NCBI RefSeq assembly: GCF_034008635.1
Contig: NZ_CP125378.1
Coordinates: 6,076,501-6,140,500 of the forward strand
DNA from: Pseudomonas sp. P8_229
GTDB taxonomy: Bacteria > Pseudomonadota > Gammaproteobacteria > Pseudomonadales > Pseudomonadaceae
Direction: 5' to 3'
DNA: 64,000 nucleotides
A program made the position numbers and the translations under genes. The notes under the pieces are model-generated. The model was not told the DNA's origin, searched no databases, and saw only the letters and a program-made list of their open reading frames with translations. Shown in pieces: positions 51,138-61,462 of this stretch; position 1 is the stretch's first letter, and each line of letters begins with the position of its first letter.

Positions 51138-52955
51138 ATGAGCATCCTCAATGGCCCGCGACTGAATTTCTGGGGTGGTATCCGCACGGATGTCAGCCTG
51201 CCGAACAACTCACCGACCATGCAGTACAACGGCATCAAGAACTGGCCGATCTTCGACCTGACTACCTCGACCCTCGCACCGACTGCCCAGTCCTACACCG
51301 ATGATCAGTTGAACAGCATGATCAATGCGCCCACGGGCGACTACTACACCGCCGGCGGCTGGAATCATTACGGGCAGCATGTCGTCGACATGCAAAACGC
51401 GCTGATCAGTTCTCAGGGCAGCCCGGGCAGCGTCAGTACCACTGGGGATATGGTGGGCCAGCCGGTCTATCTGCTGGGTTCTGTGGACCCGGTGACCGGA
51501 CAAGGGCCGGTATCGGGCCCGATGATGGTGGACCTCGACCCCACCTCGACAACCACCACCCAGATATTTGTCGGTGGTCTGCAAATCGGTGGCAGTGACA
51601 ATATCCAATTGCTGATTCGCGCCAATACGGTTTGCAGCAGTCTGGATCTCGGCATGCGGGTGCTGCAGCCACTACCGAAGGAGATGGATGCACCCGGCTC
51701 TTGCCGTATCAGTGGCACATTCCAGCTGACCTTTGCGCTGAGCAGTATTGTCAGTTGGAACCAGAACAGCAGCGGTTTGCGATCGATCATCCAGGCACCG
51801 GGGGCCACCGGTATCGTCCTGCGCTTCGTGATGTTCGAAATGTGTCCGACGATGACCACTCCCCAGTTGCAAGCCGATTATGCCGCCGGCAGAGACACCC
51901 CGAACCCGAGCATTGGCCGGGTCATCGGTACATTGGCTCCGGCTTTCGCAAATGAGCCGCTGAACTGTCAGGTGGGCCGTCAGATCGTCAATCAGGACAC
52001 GGGCGGCACCGGCTACGCAGACCTGAGCAACCCGGCAATGCTGAGCGTCGACATGGTCAACATCATTCCGAAAGAGACGTTCAGGACCGTCAGGGATGAC
52101 ATCACCAGCCCAATCGGACCTAACGGGAATTACGGTCCTGTGACCCTGGCAGCCGGTACGACCACCCTGACCACACTCGATCCGACCAGCAGTCCACTGC
52201 TCGATTATTACGTGTATGGCGGCATTGTCGATCTGCCGCTCGATACAACTCAACAGTCTGCGGTCAGATCCTCAGCGTTGGCCATCAACGCCCCCGGCAC
52301 GGTCGCCGGGACTACGTTGCAGGCAACAGAGTCCGTCTATCGGATCTATGCAGATCAACGCAGTGTCTATACCGAGGACTACCCACAGGGACTGTCGATT
52401 ACGCTGCAGGTCCGGTATCTGGGTGCTGCGGTGACCAGGACAACTGAAATCGATCTCACCGCCGCGCCCTCGGGACCGTATTACACGCAACAGCGGTACT
52501 GCGACTTCCTTTATTTCCCCCCTGCCCTGACGGTGAGCCCCGGTCAGTTGTCCGTCACGTTCTCCGTCAACGTAAAACCCGCAGCGGCGCCCCTCGCCGG
52601 TTTCGTCGCCCTGACCTACACCGTCAACGGTCAGGACAGCGGCACCTATTTCACCAACTTCCGCAAATACGCCCAGACCGACTTCGGCATCCCCAAAGGC
52701 ACCACCATCACATGGGAACTGATGTATCCGAATGTCCTGCGTTTTCACTACCTGGCCTTCCCCGCCATGTCTCGCTACATCCCGCTGAACCAGCCCGACG
52801 CGATCATGGGCGCGAAGAACCCGATCCTCGCCCGAACCTCGGATGCCTATAAAGGCACCACGCTGTTCATGCCGGTTGTGCGGTCGATGTCGCCCTCTCA
52901 GCGGGCGTTGTTGCGGGCCTATCTCACGGGCGAGCCGTGGCAACCGCCGCTGTGA
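51138..52955 (+). CDS. VioB/RebD N-terminal-like protein, copy 2
   Basis: A 605-residue protein without signal peptide, paralogous to the 789-residue protein. It opens MSILNGPRLNFWGG. MVDLDPTSTTTTQIFVGGL resembles the VioB stretch VDSDP...QIYAG, and GGIVDLPLDT resembles VioB GIVDLPL. It ends in WELMYPNVLRFHYLAFPAMS with MPVVRSMSPSQRA, equivalent to the MPSTRELS region of VioB. It also lacks the C-terminal ferritin-like domain. Being shorter, it represents the core domain without the Ig-like insert. It directly follows its CxxCH partner gene, repeating the pattern of copy 1. Confidence 0.68.
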   Translation: MSILNGPRLNFWGGIRTDVSLPNNSPTMQYNGIKNWPIFDLTTSTLAPTAQSYTDDQLNSMINAPTGDYYTAGGWNHYGQHVVDMQNALISSQGSPGSVSTTGDMVGQPVYLLGSVDPVTGQGPVSGPMMVDLDPTSTTTTQIFVGGLQIGGSDNIQLLIRANTVCSSLDLGMRVLQPLPKEMDAPGSCRISGTFQLTFALSSIVSWNQNSSGLRSIIQAPGATGIVLRFVMFEMCPTMTTPQLQADYAAGRDTPNPSIGRVIGTLAPAFANEPLNCQVGRQIVNQDTGGTGYADLSNPAMLSVDMVNIIPKETFRTVRDDITSPIGPNGNYGPVTLAAGTTTLTTLDPTSSPLLDYYVYGGIVDLPLDTTQQSAVRSSALAINAPGTVAGTTLQATESVYRIYADQRSVYTEDYPQGLSITLQVRYLGAAVTRTTEIDLTAAPSGPYYTQQRYCDFLYFPPALTVSPGQLSVTFSVNVKPAAAPLAGFVALTYTVNGQDSGTYFTNFRKYAQTDFGIPKGTTITWELMYPNVLRFHYLAFPAMSRYIPLNQPDAIMGAKNPILARTSDAYKGTTLFMPVVRSMSPSQRALLRAYLTGEPWQPPL

Positions 52956-52984
52956 TCGCGCCCCCCGCCCATGGAGAGAAATCT

Positions 52985-54034
52985 ATGACTGTTGATATTC
53001 CTGCGCACCCACGCGAAACCTTGCGCCCCAGCACAATCATCGCCGAAGGTTTGCTGAACCCACGCGGCGCCTGCGTGCAGGCCGATGGCAGCCTGCTGCT
53101 GGTCGAAGCCGGTTCAGGCCTGCCAGACCAGACGTTCAGCGGTCGCATCAGCCGACTACGACCGGACCCGCTCAAGCACGGCGCCTGGCTCGCCCGCGAA
53201 ACCCTGGCACAAGGTTTTCGCGCCATGAACATGCAGGCCCGCATGCTGCGCGATGAAATCATGGGGCTGTCGGACATCGCCTGTGGTGACGGGCGTTGCC
53301 TGGTCAGCCAGACCGATTATGTCGAGGGCTCAAAACTGCTGGACCTGCAATACACCCCGCCCGAGCCGGTCTTCCACAGCCGGGGCAATCTGAATGCGCT
53401 GTGTTATCACCCGACCCGCCGCAGTTGGCTGGCGGTCAAACCCGATACCAATCAGTTGGTGGAATTCAGCACCGGCGAAGTTGAGCAGGTTCTGGTGCAG
53501 TTGCCCGAACTGGACAGGGGCCAGGAAGCCGTCCCCGTCACGTTGGTGTATGAACCGGCGACGGACGCCATACTGATCAGCCTGTTCTCCGGAGAGCTGC
53601 AAAGCGACCCGGGCCGCAAAGGCATCGATTTTGCCGATCAGGCCGGCCAGGTAATCCGGGTCTGGCCCGACACCGGCCGGATCGAAGTGCTGATTCGCGG
53701 CCTGCAGCTGCCCACCGGGCTGGCGCTGTGTCCGCAAGGGAACGTGCTGGTGCTGGAACTCTGCAGCCACTTGCAACAGCCGTTGCCGCCTGACTGGAAT
53801 GGCGAGCCCATGCATGGCGGCTTCAGCCGGTTCAGCGGGCGACTGTTGAGTTGCAACCTGCAAACCGCCGAGGTGACTGTGCTTGCCCGCGACCTCGATA
53901 CCCCGTCCAACCTGTGCCTGTTGCAGGATGCGGTGCTGGTGAGCGAAGGCATGGGGTTGACAGGTCGGCCGCTGCCCACCCCTGACAATAAAGTGGTTGC
54001 GTTGAGCGGCAGGTTGCGTCGAGTACAGCTCTGA
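52985..54034 (+). CDS. ScyD/ScyE-like beta-propeller protein
   Basis: A 349-residue NHL/SMP-30-type propeller without signal peptide. IIAEGLLNPRGACVQADGSLLLVEAGSGL (read as IIAEGLLNPRGA and DGSLLLVEAGSGL) is close to the opening of ScyD/ScyE proteins of the scytonemin cluster. Further blades are RVWPDTGRIEVLIRGLQLPT and TVLARDLDTPSNLCL. The start at 52985 has GGAGAG upstream. It lies 29 bases after the second VioB-like gene and ends the ebo-linked block. ScyD/ScyE have unclear roles, possibly in monomer handling, and a lactonase-like activity is an alternative. Confidence 0.65.
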   Translation: MTVDIPAHPRETLRPSTIIAEGLLNPRGACVQADGSLLLVEAGSGLPDQTFSGRISRLRPDPLKHGAWLARETLAQGFRAMNMQARMLRDEIMGLSDIACGDGRCLVSQTDYVEGSKLLDLQYTPPEPVFHSRGNLNALCYHPTRRSWLAVKPDTNQLVEFSTGEVEQVLVQLPELDRGQEAVPVTLVYEPATDAILISLFSGELQSDPGRKGIDFADQAGQVIRVWPDTGRIEVLIRGLQLPTGLALCPQGNVLVLELCSHLQQPLPPDWNGEPMHGGFSRFSGRLLSCNLQTAEVTVLARDLDTPSNLCLLQDAVLVSEGMGLTGRPLPTPDNKVVALSGRLRRVQL

Positions 54035-54043
54035 AAACAGATG

Positions 54044-54076
54044 AAAAAAGGTGCGGCCCTGTCAAGGACGCACCTT
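54044..54076 (-). terminator. Intrinsic terminator of the AraC-type gene
   Basis: AAGGTGCG and CGCACCTT form an eight-base-pair stem. On the minus strand the stem is followed by six T residues. It lies just beyond the stop of the regulator gene. Confidence 0.75.
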
Positions 54077-54106
54077 CTGTGTATTGGGTGAGCACAATCT
54101 TGCCGA

Positions 54107-55018
54107 TCAATACGCCAGGCACGCTCGCTTCAACGTTTCGCTCGGCAACTCATTGAACAGCGCCCGATAGCTGCTGGAAAACCGCCCCAGATGCCAGAAC
54201 GACCAGTTCATCGCCACTTCGGCCACTGTGGTTTCTGTCGGCCCGCGTTTGCGCAACTCGCGATGTGCGCTGTTCAACCGTCGCAAGCGCAGCCAGTGGC
54301 TCGGCGTCATGCCGGTGAAGTCTTTGAATGCATGCTGCAACTGCCGTAGCGAGACGCCCGCCACCTGAGCCAGTTCCAACAAATTGACAGTCTCTTCCGG
54401 CGAATCGGCCGCCCACTCCCCTACTCGCTTCATGATCGTCCGCTCCTCGCTACGACGCTGCAAACCGTCGCGATCCAGGTGCACGCGAGCGTTATCGAGG
54501 ATAAACAGACAGTCTTCCAGCAACTGCTGAGTCAGCGCTTCTTTACTAGGCGGATCAAGGGTTTGCGTCAACTTCGTGAGCGTCGAGCTTAACCAGCGAC
54601 TGAACAAGGCGTTCTGTCCGCCGTTCAGCGGCGCCATGAACAATCCCTCGAGTCTCGCCACATCCAGACCGTGCTGACGGACAAATTCCGGGCCAAACAC
54701 CACGGCGATTTCCTGGTAGTTCTCCGGGGTGATCCAGATGTTGCGGCTCTCTTCGTTGAGCAGATACAGCGCGTTGTCACTACGGTCGAAACAGAACGCC
54801 AAGGCACCCGGCGGTGCGCTGAAATTCTGCTCGACGCGGGTGTTCATCTGTTCTTCGTAAACCTGCACGCCCTGCAAATCCAGATAGCGAATCTGCCCGG
54901 CGAAATGCCCGGGAGACATCTGCTGGTAATGCTGAACCCAACCCGGCGTGGCGCGGATTTGCTCGGTGACATCAGCGGTATTGAAAGCCTGAACCTGTAG
55001 CGGATTGCACGTTGTCAT
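54107..55018 (-). CDS. AraC-family transcriptional regulator
   Basis: A 303-residue regulator with a ligand-sensing N-terminal half and a C-terminal AraC DNA-binding domain: LLELAQVAGVSLRQLQHAFK near 217-236 and HFxTGMTPSHWLRLRRLNSAHREL with a second helix-turn-helix at TTVAEVAMNWSFWHLGRFSSSYR (given in parts). It is divergent from the polyamine synthetase gene, with a 161-base gap, and probably controls those genes in response to a polyamine or related amine. The domain layout resembles EutR-like regulators, but no ethanolamine genes are present. Confidence 0.85.
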   Translation of the reverse strand: MTTCNPLQVQAFNTADVTEQIRATPGWVQHYQQMSPGHFAGQIRYLDLQGVQVYEEQMNTRVEQNFSAPPGALAFCFDRSDNALYLLNEESRNIWITPENYQEIAVVFGPEFVRQHGLDVARLEGLFMAPLNGGQNALFSRWLSSTLTKLTQTLDPPSKEALTQQLLEDCLFILDNARVHLDRDGLQRRSEERTIMKRVGEWAADSPEETVNLLELAQVAGVSLRQLQHAFKDFTGMTPSHWLRLRRLNSAHRELRKRGPTETTVAEVAMNWSFWHLGRFSSSYRALFNELPSETLKRACLAY

Positions 55019-55179
55019 GGGAGACCTTGCGCACTCTTTTGGTGCGCTTTGGTGCTGCTTAAAGTGGATAGATGGAACTGCAAGGCACGCCCAAGATAGT
55101 CGTCAACGCGCCACAGGGGAAGGGGCGGAAGATGAAACCCGCCCTCCCCGGCGTCTATAAAACCAATAACGAGGTCTTT

Positions 55180-56538
55180 ATGAATGCCCCTTTCGATCAG
55201 CTGTTCACGTGGCTGAAAGATCACAAGATTACCGAAGTTGAATGTGTGGTCAGCGACCTGACCGGCATCGCCCGCGGCAAGATCGCACCGACCAACAAGT
55301 TCCTGCATGAGCGAGGCATGCGCCTGCCGGAAAGTGTGCTGCTGCAAACGGTAACCGGGGATTTTGTCGACGACGACATCTACTACGACCTGCTCGATCC
55401 TGCCGATATCGACATGGTCTGCAAGCCAGTGGCTGACGCGGTCTACGTGATTCCATGGGCGATCGAGCCGACTGCCATCGTCATCCACGACACCTTCGAC
55501 AAGTTCGGCAACCCGATCGAACTGTCGCCGCGCAACGTGCTGAAGAAAGTCCTGCAACTCTATACCGACAAAGGCTGGAAGCCGATTGTTGCGCCGGAAA
55601 TGGAGTTTTACCTGACCCAGCGCTGCGAAGACCCGGACCTGCCGCTCAAGGCGCCATTGGGCCGTTCGGGCCGTGCGGAAAGCGGTCGTCAGTCGTTTTC
55701 GATCGACGCCGCCAACGAGTTCGATCCGCTGTTCGAAGACGTCTACGACTGGTGCGAACTGCAAGGTCTGGATCTGGACACACTGATCCACGAAGACGGC
55801 CCGGCGCAGATGGAAATCAACTTCCGTCACGGCGACGCACTGGATCTGGCGGACCAGATCACCGTGTTCAAACGCACCCTGCGCGAAGCGGCGCTCAAAC
55901 ACAACGTCACCGCCACTTTCATGGCCAAGCCGATTGGCGACGAGCCCGGCAGCGCCATGCACCTGCATCAGAGTGTGGTGGAAATCGCCACCGGCAAGCC
56001 GATCTTCGCCAATGCCGACGGCACGATGAGCGACCTGTTCCGCCATCACATCGGCGGGCTGCAGAAATACATCCCGAAAGTACTGCCAATGTTCGCGCCC
56101 AACGTCAACTCGTTCCGCCGCTTCCTGCCGGACACTTCGGCACCGGTGAACGTCGAATGGGGCGAAGAAAACCGTACCGTCGGCTTGCGTGTGCCAACCT
56201 CCGGCCCGGAAGCGATGCGCGTGGAAAACCGCTTGCCGGGTGCCGACGCCAACCCGTACCTGGCGATCGCCGCGAGCTTGCTCTGCGGTTACATCGGCAT
56301 GATCGACAAGGTCGAGCCGAGTGCTGCCGTTGAAGGTCGGGCCTACGAGCGCCGCAATTTGCGCTTGCCGATCACCATCGAAGAAGCGCTGACGCAAATG
56401 GAAGAGTGCGACACCGTTGCCCAGTACCTGGGCAGCAAGTTCGTACGCGGTTACGTCGCCGTCAAACGCGCCGAGCACGAAAACTTCAAGCGCGTGATCA
56501 GTTCATGGGAACGCGAGTTCCTGCTGCTGAGCGTCTAA
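55180..56538 (+). CDS. Gamma-glutamylpolyamine synthetase (glutamine-synthetase-like, PuuA/SpuI)
   Basis: A 452-residue glutamine-synthetase-fold enzyme. MEFYLTQR near 145, AQMEINFRHGDALD near 211-224, the nucleotide site HLHQSV near 265-270 and NSFRRF near 309-314 match the family. GlnA itself is longer by about 15 residues and has a C-terminal adenylylation tyrosine pattern not seen here. With the polyamine-binding and oxidase genes next to it, ligation of glutamate to putrescine or spermidine is likely. The start at 55180 has GAGGT upstream and gives MNAPFDQLF. Longer readings from 55072 or 55132 are less likely. Confidence 0.85.
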   Translation: MNAPFDQLFTWLKDHKITEVECVVSDLTGIARGKIAPTNKFLHERGMRLPESVLLQTVTGDFVDDDIYYDLLDPADIDMVCKPVADAVYVIPWAIEPTAIVIHDTFDKFGNPIELSPRNVLKKVLQLYTDKGWKPIVAPEMEFYLTQRCEDPDLPLKAPLGRSGRAESGRQSFSIDAANEFDPLFEDVYDWCELQGLDLDTLIHEDGPAQMEINFRHGDALDLADQITVFKRTLREAALKHNVTATFMAKPIGDEPGSAMHLHQSVVEIATGKPIFANADGTMSDLFRHHIGGLQKYIPKVLPMFAPNVNSFRRFLPDTSAPVNVEWGEENRTVGLRVPTSGPEAMRVENRLPGADANPYLAIAASLLCGYIGMIDKVEPSAAVEGRAYERRNLRLPITIEEALTQMEECDTVAQYLGSKFVRGYVAVKRAEHENFKRVISSWEREFLLLSV

Positions 56539-56548
56539 ACCAATCCGC

Positions 56549-56581
56549 AAAGCCCCTTCACCCCCTGTGGGAGGGGCTTTT
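56549..56581 (+). terminator. Intrinsic terminator after the synthetase gene
   Basis: AAAGCCCC and GGGGCTTTT form the stem and T-tract, 11 bases after the synthetase stop. It implies that the downstream binding-protein gene has its own promoter or depends on read-through. Confidence 0.65.
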
Positions 56582-56670
56582 GTGGGAGGGGCTTGATCCC
56601 GAAAGCGGTGTGCCAGTCAACAGTAATGTTCAACGTGCCGGCCTCTTCGGGAGCAAGCCCCCTCCCGCAG
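56581..56670. repeat. REP-like palindromic repeat
   Basis: The left arm (56581-56605, TGTGGGAGGGGCTTGATCCC...) and the right arm (56645-56670, ...GGGAGCAAGCCCCCTCCCGC) are near-complementary inverted copies about 40 bases apart. This is the arrangement of Pseudomonas REP doublets in intergenic DNA. Confidence 0.7.
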
Positions 56671-56708
56671 AGGAACAATGAGCGACCTGAAAATCCAGAA
56701 CCACCTGA

Positions 56709-59125
<2,417 letters not shown>

Positions 59126-59168
59126 CGGCGTAACAGGAATTAATCCTTTCGGTTTGCTCTATCGCAAG

Positions 59169-59195
59169 GCACTTCTATATTGATGAAGTGCTTTT
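59169..59195 (+). terminator. Intrinsic terminator after the oxidase gene
   Basis: GCACTTC and GAAGTGC form a perfect seven-base-pair stem around a nine-base loop, followed by TTTT. It separates polyamine catabolism from the pqi genes. Confidence 0.85.
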
Positions 59196-59238
59196 GCGTT
59201 CCTGGCGCTCAGTGCCCAACAAACCGAGGAGGACATGG

Positions 59239-60894
59239 ATGAAGTCGTCAGCCGCCGATGAGCCGCGAGCACCGGGCCAAGCCCCGATCAAGACCCGACG
59301 TTTCAGCATTTCACTGGTGTGGATCGTCCCGATCGTGGCGGTGCTGGTCGGCGTTTCGCTGGTGGTGCACAACCTGATGCAGGAAGGCCCGACGATCATC
59401 GTCAACTTCAAGACCGGCAGCGGCCTGACCGCCAACAAGACCGAGGTCAAATACCGCAATGTGGTGATCGGTCAGGTGACAGACGTTGAGTTGAGCGGCG
59501 ATCAGAAAAGCGTCGACGCCACCATCAAACTGTCCAAACAGGCCGAAACCTTCACCCGCGAAGACTCGCAATTCTGGGTCGTGCGCCCCCGCATCGGCGC
59601 CGGCGGTGTGTCGGGCATCGACACACTGCTCTCCGGCGACTACATCGGCGCCGACATTGGTCAGGCCGACAACCGCGCCAAACACTTCAAGGGCCTGGAA
59701 AATCCACCCCCCATCACCTACGGCGAACCGGGCAAGCGCTTCATGCTTCACGCGCCGGATCTTGGCTCGCTGGACATCGGTTCTCCGGTTTATTACCGCA
59801 AGATTCCGGTCGGCCAGGTCGTCACCTACACCCTCAATTCCGAGGGCAAAGGGGTGGATATCGAAGTCTTCATTCACTCGCCGAACGACACGTTCGTCAC
59901 CGAGAACACCCGGTTCTGGAATGCCAGCGGCATCGATATCAATGTCGGCGCCAATGGCTTTGCGGTGAAGACCGAATCGCTGTCGACCCTGCTAGTGGGC
60001 GGCATCGCTTTCCGTGCTCCGGATTACAGCCCCAACGATGTCGCAGCCGCCGATGACAAGGATTTCGAGTTGTTCGCCGACCAGCAGACCGCCCTCGCCC
60101 CACCCAACGGCAAGGCGCAATACATGGTGCTGCGTTTCGACCAGTCGCTGCGCGGGCTCAAGGTCGACGCGCCGGTCGAGTTCCTCGGCATGGAGATCGG
60201 CCGGGTGGTGGGAATCAACCTGGATTTCGACGCGAAAAAGCGCACCTTTCCGCTTAATGTCGGGATCGTCATTTACCCGCAGCGCCTCGGCCAGGCCTAC
60301 AAAAAGATGCTGACCGAATTCAAGCATGATCCCAACGACGAAGCCGCCGGCATTCGCCTGCTCGGCACCTTCGTCGATAACGGCCTGCGCGCCCAGGCCC
60401 GTAGCGGTAACCTGCTGACCGGACAGCTGTACATCGCGCTGGATTTCTTCCCGAAAGCCGAGAAAGTCGCATTCGATGCAACGGTCCGGCCAGTGATCCT
60501 GCCAACCATTCCCGGCAGCCTCGAGCAACTGCAGGAAAAACTCGAGTCGGTGGTCGACAAGCTCAACAAACTGCCGGTCGACAGGATTGCCAGCAACCTC
60601 GACAGCAACCTCGTGGAGTTACGCAAAGGCCTGACCCAGTTCAACGCGAAAACCCTGCCGGGCGTGCAGAATACGCTGGCCGACGTGAGCAAGACCTTGC
60701 AGTCCGCCAGTTCGACATTGGCCGAAGACTCTCCACAGCGTGAGAAACTGACCGAAACCCTCGACGAACTAGGGCGCATGTCGCGTTCGCTGCGTGAGCT
60801 GTCGGATTACCTGGGGCGCCATCCGGAATCGCTGATCCGTGGTCGCCCGGACAACGCTGCACCGCTGGACCTGAAGGGACCACCGCGCAATTGA
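59239..60894 (+). CDS. pqiB: PqiB-type MCE protein
   Basis: A 551-residue inner-membrane-anchored MCE protein involved in lipid or hydrophobic-compound traffic between membranes. One membrane segment (about 25-47) precedes three MCE domains: GPTIIVNFKTGSGLTANKTEVKY (given in parts) near 54, a second near 170, and a third around LRFDQSLRGLKVDAPVEFLG. A C-terminal helical region forms the needle tip. The start at 59239 has GAGGAGGA upstream, so the reading from 59188 was rejected. No pqiA gene precedes it, unlike most loci. Confidence 0.88.
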   Translation: MKSSAADEPRAPGQAPIKTRRFSISLVWIVPIVAVLVGVSLVVHNLMQEGPTIIVNFKTGSGLTANKTEVKYRNVVIGQVTDVELSGDQKSVDATIKLSKQAETFTREDSQFWVVRPRIGAGGVSGIDTLLSGDYIGADIGQADNRAKHFKGLENPPPITYGEPGKRFMLHAPDLGSLDIGSPVYYRKIPVGQVVTYTLNSEGKGVDIEVFIHSPNDTFVTENTRFWNASGIDINVGANGFAVKTESLSTLLVGGIAFRAPDYSPNDVAAADDKDFELFADQQTALAPPNGKAQYMVLRFDQSLRGLKVDAPVEFLGMEIGRVVGINLDFDAKKRTFPLNVGIVIYPQRLGQAYKKMLTEFKHDPNDEAAGIRLLGTFVDNGLRAQARSGNLLTGQLYIALDFFPKAEKVAFDATVRPVILPTIPGSLEQLQEKLESVVDKLNKLPVDRIASNLDSNLVELRKGLTQFNAKTLPGVQNTLADVSKTLQSASSTLAEDSPQREKLTETLDELGRMSRSLRELSDYLGRHPESLIRGRPDNAAPLDLKGPPRN

Positions 60895-60910
60895 GCACAG
60901 GAGCTACCCC

Positions 60911-61462
60911 ATGGCTTTACCGCTGAAGATCACCGTGCTCGCTGCGTTTTTGCTCCTTGGCGCCTGCCGCAGCGAACCGATCAGCTTTCACACCCTGACC
61001 CCGGTGCAGTTGCCCACTTCCCGCGCCGGCACGCAGATTCCCATCGAGGGCATCAGCGTGCCGCCGCAAGTCGACCGCCCGCAAATCGTCATCCGTCAGG
61101 GCAACAACGGCCTGGCGATTCTGGAAACTCAATGGTGGGGCGCAAGTCTGGCGGATGAGTTACGCAGTGCGTTAAGCGATCAACTGAGCAATACCGGCAG
61201 TCGCGGCAATGTCTCGGTGCGCATCGATGTGCAGCGGTTTGATTCGATCCCCGGCCAATACGGACTGATCGACGTCAAATGGCGCCTGCGTCCGAGCGGT
61301 GCGGCGGACAATAGCCTGCTGACGTGCCATTCGACCTTGCAAACACCCTCCGGCCCGAGCATCGATGAGCTGGTGACGGCACAACAGAATAACGTCAGAC
61401 GCCTGGCGGCACTGATCAATCAGGCGGTGGGCAATTCACGCACTTGTCCGTCGGCAACTTGA
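60911..61462 (+). CDS. pqiC: PqiC outer-membrane lipoprotein
   Basis: A 183-residue lipoprotein with lipobox LLLGAC near 15-20, followed by ISFHTLTPV and PPQVDRPQIVIRQGNN, the pattern of the PqiC/DUF330 auxiliary transport family. It should sit in the outer membrane and dock the PqiB assembly. It is 16 bases downstream of pqiB with a GGAG site. Its 3' end overlaps the convergent sensor kinase gene by 43 bases. Confidence 0.85.
   Translation: MALPLKITVLAAFLLLGACRSEPISFHTLTPVQLPTSRAGTQIPIEGISVPPQVDRPQIVIRQGNNGLAILETQWWGASLADELRSALSDQLSNTGSRGNVSVRIDVQRFDSIPGQYGLIDVKWRLRPSGAADNSLLTCHSTLQTPSGPSIDELVTAQQNNVRRLAALINQAVGNSRTCPSAT

Noticed and set aside
54107..55018. Ethanolamine regulator EutR
   Set aside because: The domain pattern is similar, but there are no ethanolamine lyase genes. 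The divergent genes are for polyamine catabolism.
55015..56478. Minus-strand open frame of 487 codons
   Set aside because: Antisense to the glutamine-synthetase-like gene, whose motifs are clear. No motif in the antisense frame.
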